A stretch of 64,000 bases of DNA, taken from positions 1 to 64,000 of the forward strand of contig SDUX01000090.1 of the NCBI GenBank assembly GCA_008729055.1, in the 5' to 3' direction. This DNA comes from Pyropia haitanensis (taxonomy: Eukaryota > Rhodophyta > Bangiophyceae > Bangiales > Bangiaceae). Shown piece by piece: positions 62,213-64,000 of the stretch. How positions within the stretch are numbered: the first letter of the stretch is position 1; every line of letters starts with the position of its first letter. Position numbers and translations under genes: made by a program. The notes beneath the pieces were generated by a model. The model was not told where the DNA came from, searched no databases, and saw only the letters and a program-made list of their open reading frames with translations.

Positions 62213-64000
62213 CTAACGAGTTAAGTGCTCTTCCCTGTACCACAGAGGCCACCCGATGGCTCTCAAGCGGTGCGTGGCGCCGACCTCGTCGCATGCCTCG
62301 CGGTACATCGCCGTAATGTTGCTGATGCACTGCTGAAACGCGGAGAACGTGAGGAAGTTCCGCTGGTTGAGCAAAGTAATAAACTGCTTCAAGCGCCTCG
62401 TCGAGGCATTTCTCTGCTCGGACGACGACGTATTGAATCCCAGGAGTGTCTCGTATGATGTTGGGCAACGCGCCGAGGAGCAGGTCTTGTGGCTAGAACG
62501 AAAGTGAAACGCGTCTACGCAAGTGTTGACCAGCTTCGCGACTCTCGGCACGCGACAGGCGTCTGCTTTGTGAGTACCACAGGCGAAGTCGTAAATCACG
62601 CTGTCGGGAAGCGTTGGAAGGCGAGACACAATGAAGTCTAACGGCATTCGAGGGCCTTCGTGCCCATCCATCATGACAACCGCCACGCACTTGAGGTGGG
62701 AGCAACAACAAAAAACACCAAATGTACCTGGTGTCCAACCATCTGCGCAGCCGTAGTCCTTCTCACAGGTAGAGTCTTCCTCCGTTCGCCTCCCGCCACT
62801 CTTGAAGTCGAGGCCGGGCCGCAGCGGCGGCAGCAGAGGGCAAAAAATACCGGACCGATGGTAGTCACTCACAGCGTTGACGCGCTCGTCGCCGTACGCG
62901 TCCCTCAGTGACGACGGAAGGAGCTGCTGCAGCCACATTTCGTCGTACTCGCCCGGTGCAATAGACCGCCCGATGACGCCATCGGCGACGTCTTTGCGGG
63001 TAGGTGGGGGCTCACCGTCGTCAACAGCAGCGGCGTCCGCTTCAATGAACCGGTCGTAGCGACCGGCAGTGTCGACCACCGCGCAAAGAAGAGCACGTAA
63101 CGACCTTCGGACGTGCGGCAGAGCGACCATAGCTGGGACGAGGCACGCGACAGCCCCGCGCAAGATGCGAAGCTCGCGCACTCGTGGATCCCGTAAAGTA
63201 CTTTCCAGCGCGCCCTCCGACCAGTTCATGTCATGCAGAGTTCTCTGGAGCAGCCGCACGGCGCCCCAATCCCCTTTGCTGCACCAAGGGAACACAGTCT
63301 CAGCGCACAACGCCCGCACGAAGGAGACGACCTTGGGCGCTGCGTTCACCGTTCTTGGAAATGACGGATGGAGCGAGATTTTTGCTCGCGCAGCGCGCGT
63401 CGCACCGCGCTGGCCGCCAGTATCTGCCAGTGCAGGCTCGTCGAAAATCGCTGCTCGCCGCCGGTCGGGGCATTGTGGAGCAGGATCTTGTTGGTCAGCC
63501 TCCGAGCTAGAAGCAACAAGCCGCGTCAATGAAGACAGGACCGCTGCCGGAAGCTTGACGCGAATGTCACGAGGGGAGTCAACGACAGCGCGCGCCAAGA
63601 TCATTGCGGCGTCCCTGCCGTAGAGCACCGTCCGGATGAAATGAACGAGAGCGGGGTGAATCTTATGGTCCGCCACGGGGTCAAACAGAACCGGTCCGTT
63701 CGCCTCGTCAGCCGAGCCCGTCGAGTCGCTAGAGTGCGCGGCCGCGTCGTCTCCATCGTGCATCAGCGACGGATGAAAGGCGACAACAGCGTAGACAGCG
63801 CCTTTAACTGCACCAAGTGACTTGAAACGCAAACCTTCCAAGTTTCGCTTGCCGTCTGCTTGAGCGTGACGTAAGGCGCACGAAAGAGCCAACACGACTT
63901 GATTATCGTAGACCAGGCTGCAAGAAGCCACAGCTCCAGAAACAATGTCCAGTGGGACGTCAATGCGCTCCATGTCCCGACGGTGCTTAGCTCGGATGCC
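62213..64000 (-). CDS. KDZ-type transposase, inverted copy, 5' end beyond the window
   Basis: The last 595 or so codons of the gene at 44,804-48,388 are present in inverted orientation with identical translation, including YDFAC, DAFHF and SSSEQRN core motifs and the same stop. The frame is open to the window edge. If the repeat continues, a second full transposase gene lies here. Confidence 0.9.
   Translation of the reverse strand, partial: GIRAKHRRDMERIDVPLDIVSGAVASCSLVYDNQVVLALSCALRHAQADGKRNLEGLRFKSLGAVKGAVYAVVAFHPSLMHDGDDAAAHSSDSTGSADEANGPVLFDPVADHKIHPALVHFIRTVLYGRDAAMILARAVVDSPRDIRVKLPAAVLSSLTRLVASSSEADQQDPAPQCPDRRRAAIFDEPALADTGGQRGATRAARAKISLHPSFPRTVNAAPKVVSFVRALCAETVFPWCSKGDWGAVRLLQRTLHDMNWSEGALESTLRDPRVRELRILRGAVACLVPAMVALPHVRRSLRALLCAVVDTAGRYDRFIEADAAAVDDGEPPPTRKDVADGVIGRSIAPGEYDEMWLQQLLPSSLRDAYGDERVNAVSDYHRSGIFCPLLPPLRPGLDFKSGGRRTEEDSTCEKDYGCADGWTPGTFGVFCCCSHLKCVAVVMMDGHEGPRMPLDFIVSRLPTLPDSVIYDFACGTHKADACRVPRVAKLVNTCVDAFHFRSSHKTCSSARCPTSYETLLGFNTSSSEQRNASTRRLKQFITLLNQRNFLTFSAFQQCISNITAMYREACDEVGATHRLRAIGWPLWYREEHLTR

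Larger units (their letters stand above)
59696..64000. repeat. Right arm of the large inverted repeat, continuing past the window
   Basis: Reverse complement of 46,601-50,905 with no indel. At the window edge the match is still perfect, so the true arm is longer. Confidence 0.97.

Overview
The window is eukaryotic nuclear DNA from a very GC-rich organism with a heavy transposon load. It holds two complete LTR retrotransposons, a chromodomain Ty3/gypsy and a Ty1/copia. It also holds two KDZ (Kyakuja-Dileera-Zisupton) type DNA-transposon transposases, a eukaryotic TnpB homologue (Fanzor), a small TA-flanked inverted-repeat element, several minisatellites and two large palindromic structures. 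Long runs of G or C and Ala/Gly/Pro-rich coding-like tracts leave many shadow frames open. A GC-rich alga, for instance a bangialean red alga, would fit, but nothing in the sequence fixes the species. No bacterial-type operons, rRNA, convincing tRNA genes or CRISPR arrays were seen.

Left third. Positions 1-7.4 kb are an extremely GC-rich tract in which no single frame can be trusted. Ordinary intergenic DNA follows to 9.2 kb. From 13.2 back to 9.2 kb on the minus strand lies a Fanzor RuvC nuclease whose frame changes at three poly-G runs. A KDZ transposase gene starts at 15.0 kb and is split by a 7.4-kb gypsy element (16,960-24,328, target duplication AAGGT). Across that insertion the transposase frame would be continuous. 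Convergent to it, at 29.2-32.5 kb, is a gene for an Ulp1 (C48) cysteine protease, a plausible partner gene of the same transposon.

Middle. From 33 to 39 kb there are further GC-rich tracts, including an Ala-rich minus-strand gene whose frame switches at poly-C runs. A 650-bp TIR element lies at 39.1-39.7 kb. A palindromic repeat pair at 40.3-42.6 kb has an 82-bp satellite near its centre. A 26-bp GC minisatellite follows at 43 kb.

Right third. A 69-bp minisatellite precedes the second, intact KDZ transposase (44.8-48.4 kb). From 46,601 to 50,905 the sequence is repeated in inverted orientation at 59,696-64,000, apparently without differences and running off the window edge. The spacer contains a gene related to OTU-type cysteine proteases with three in-frame stops, and a fresh copia element (53,639-59,122, identical-looking LTRs, target duplication AGCAG). 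The copia primer site matches the anticodon arm of initiator tRNA-Met.

How the parts relate: most recognisable genes serve transposition. Each KDZ transposase lies near a ubiquitin/SUMO-type cysteine-protease gene (Ulp1 for one, OTU-like for the other). The two LTR elements are later, nested insertions. Many frame breaks in GC-rich genes fall exactly on homopolymers, so assembly error must be separated from true decay.
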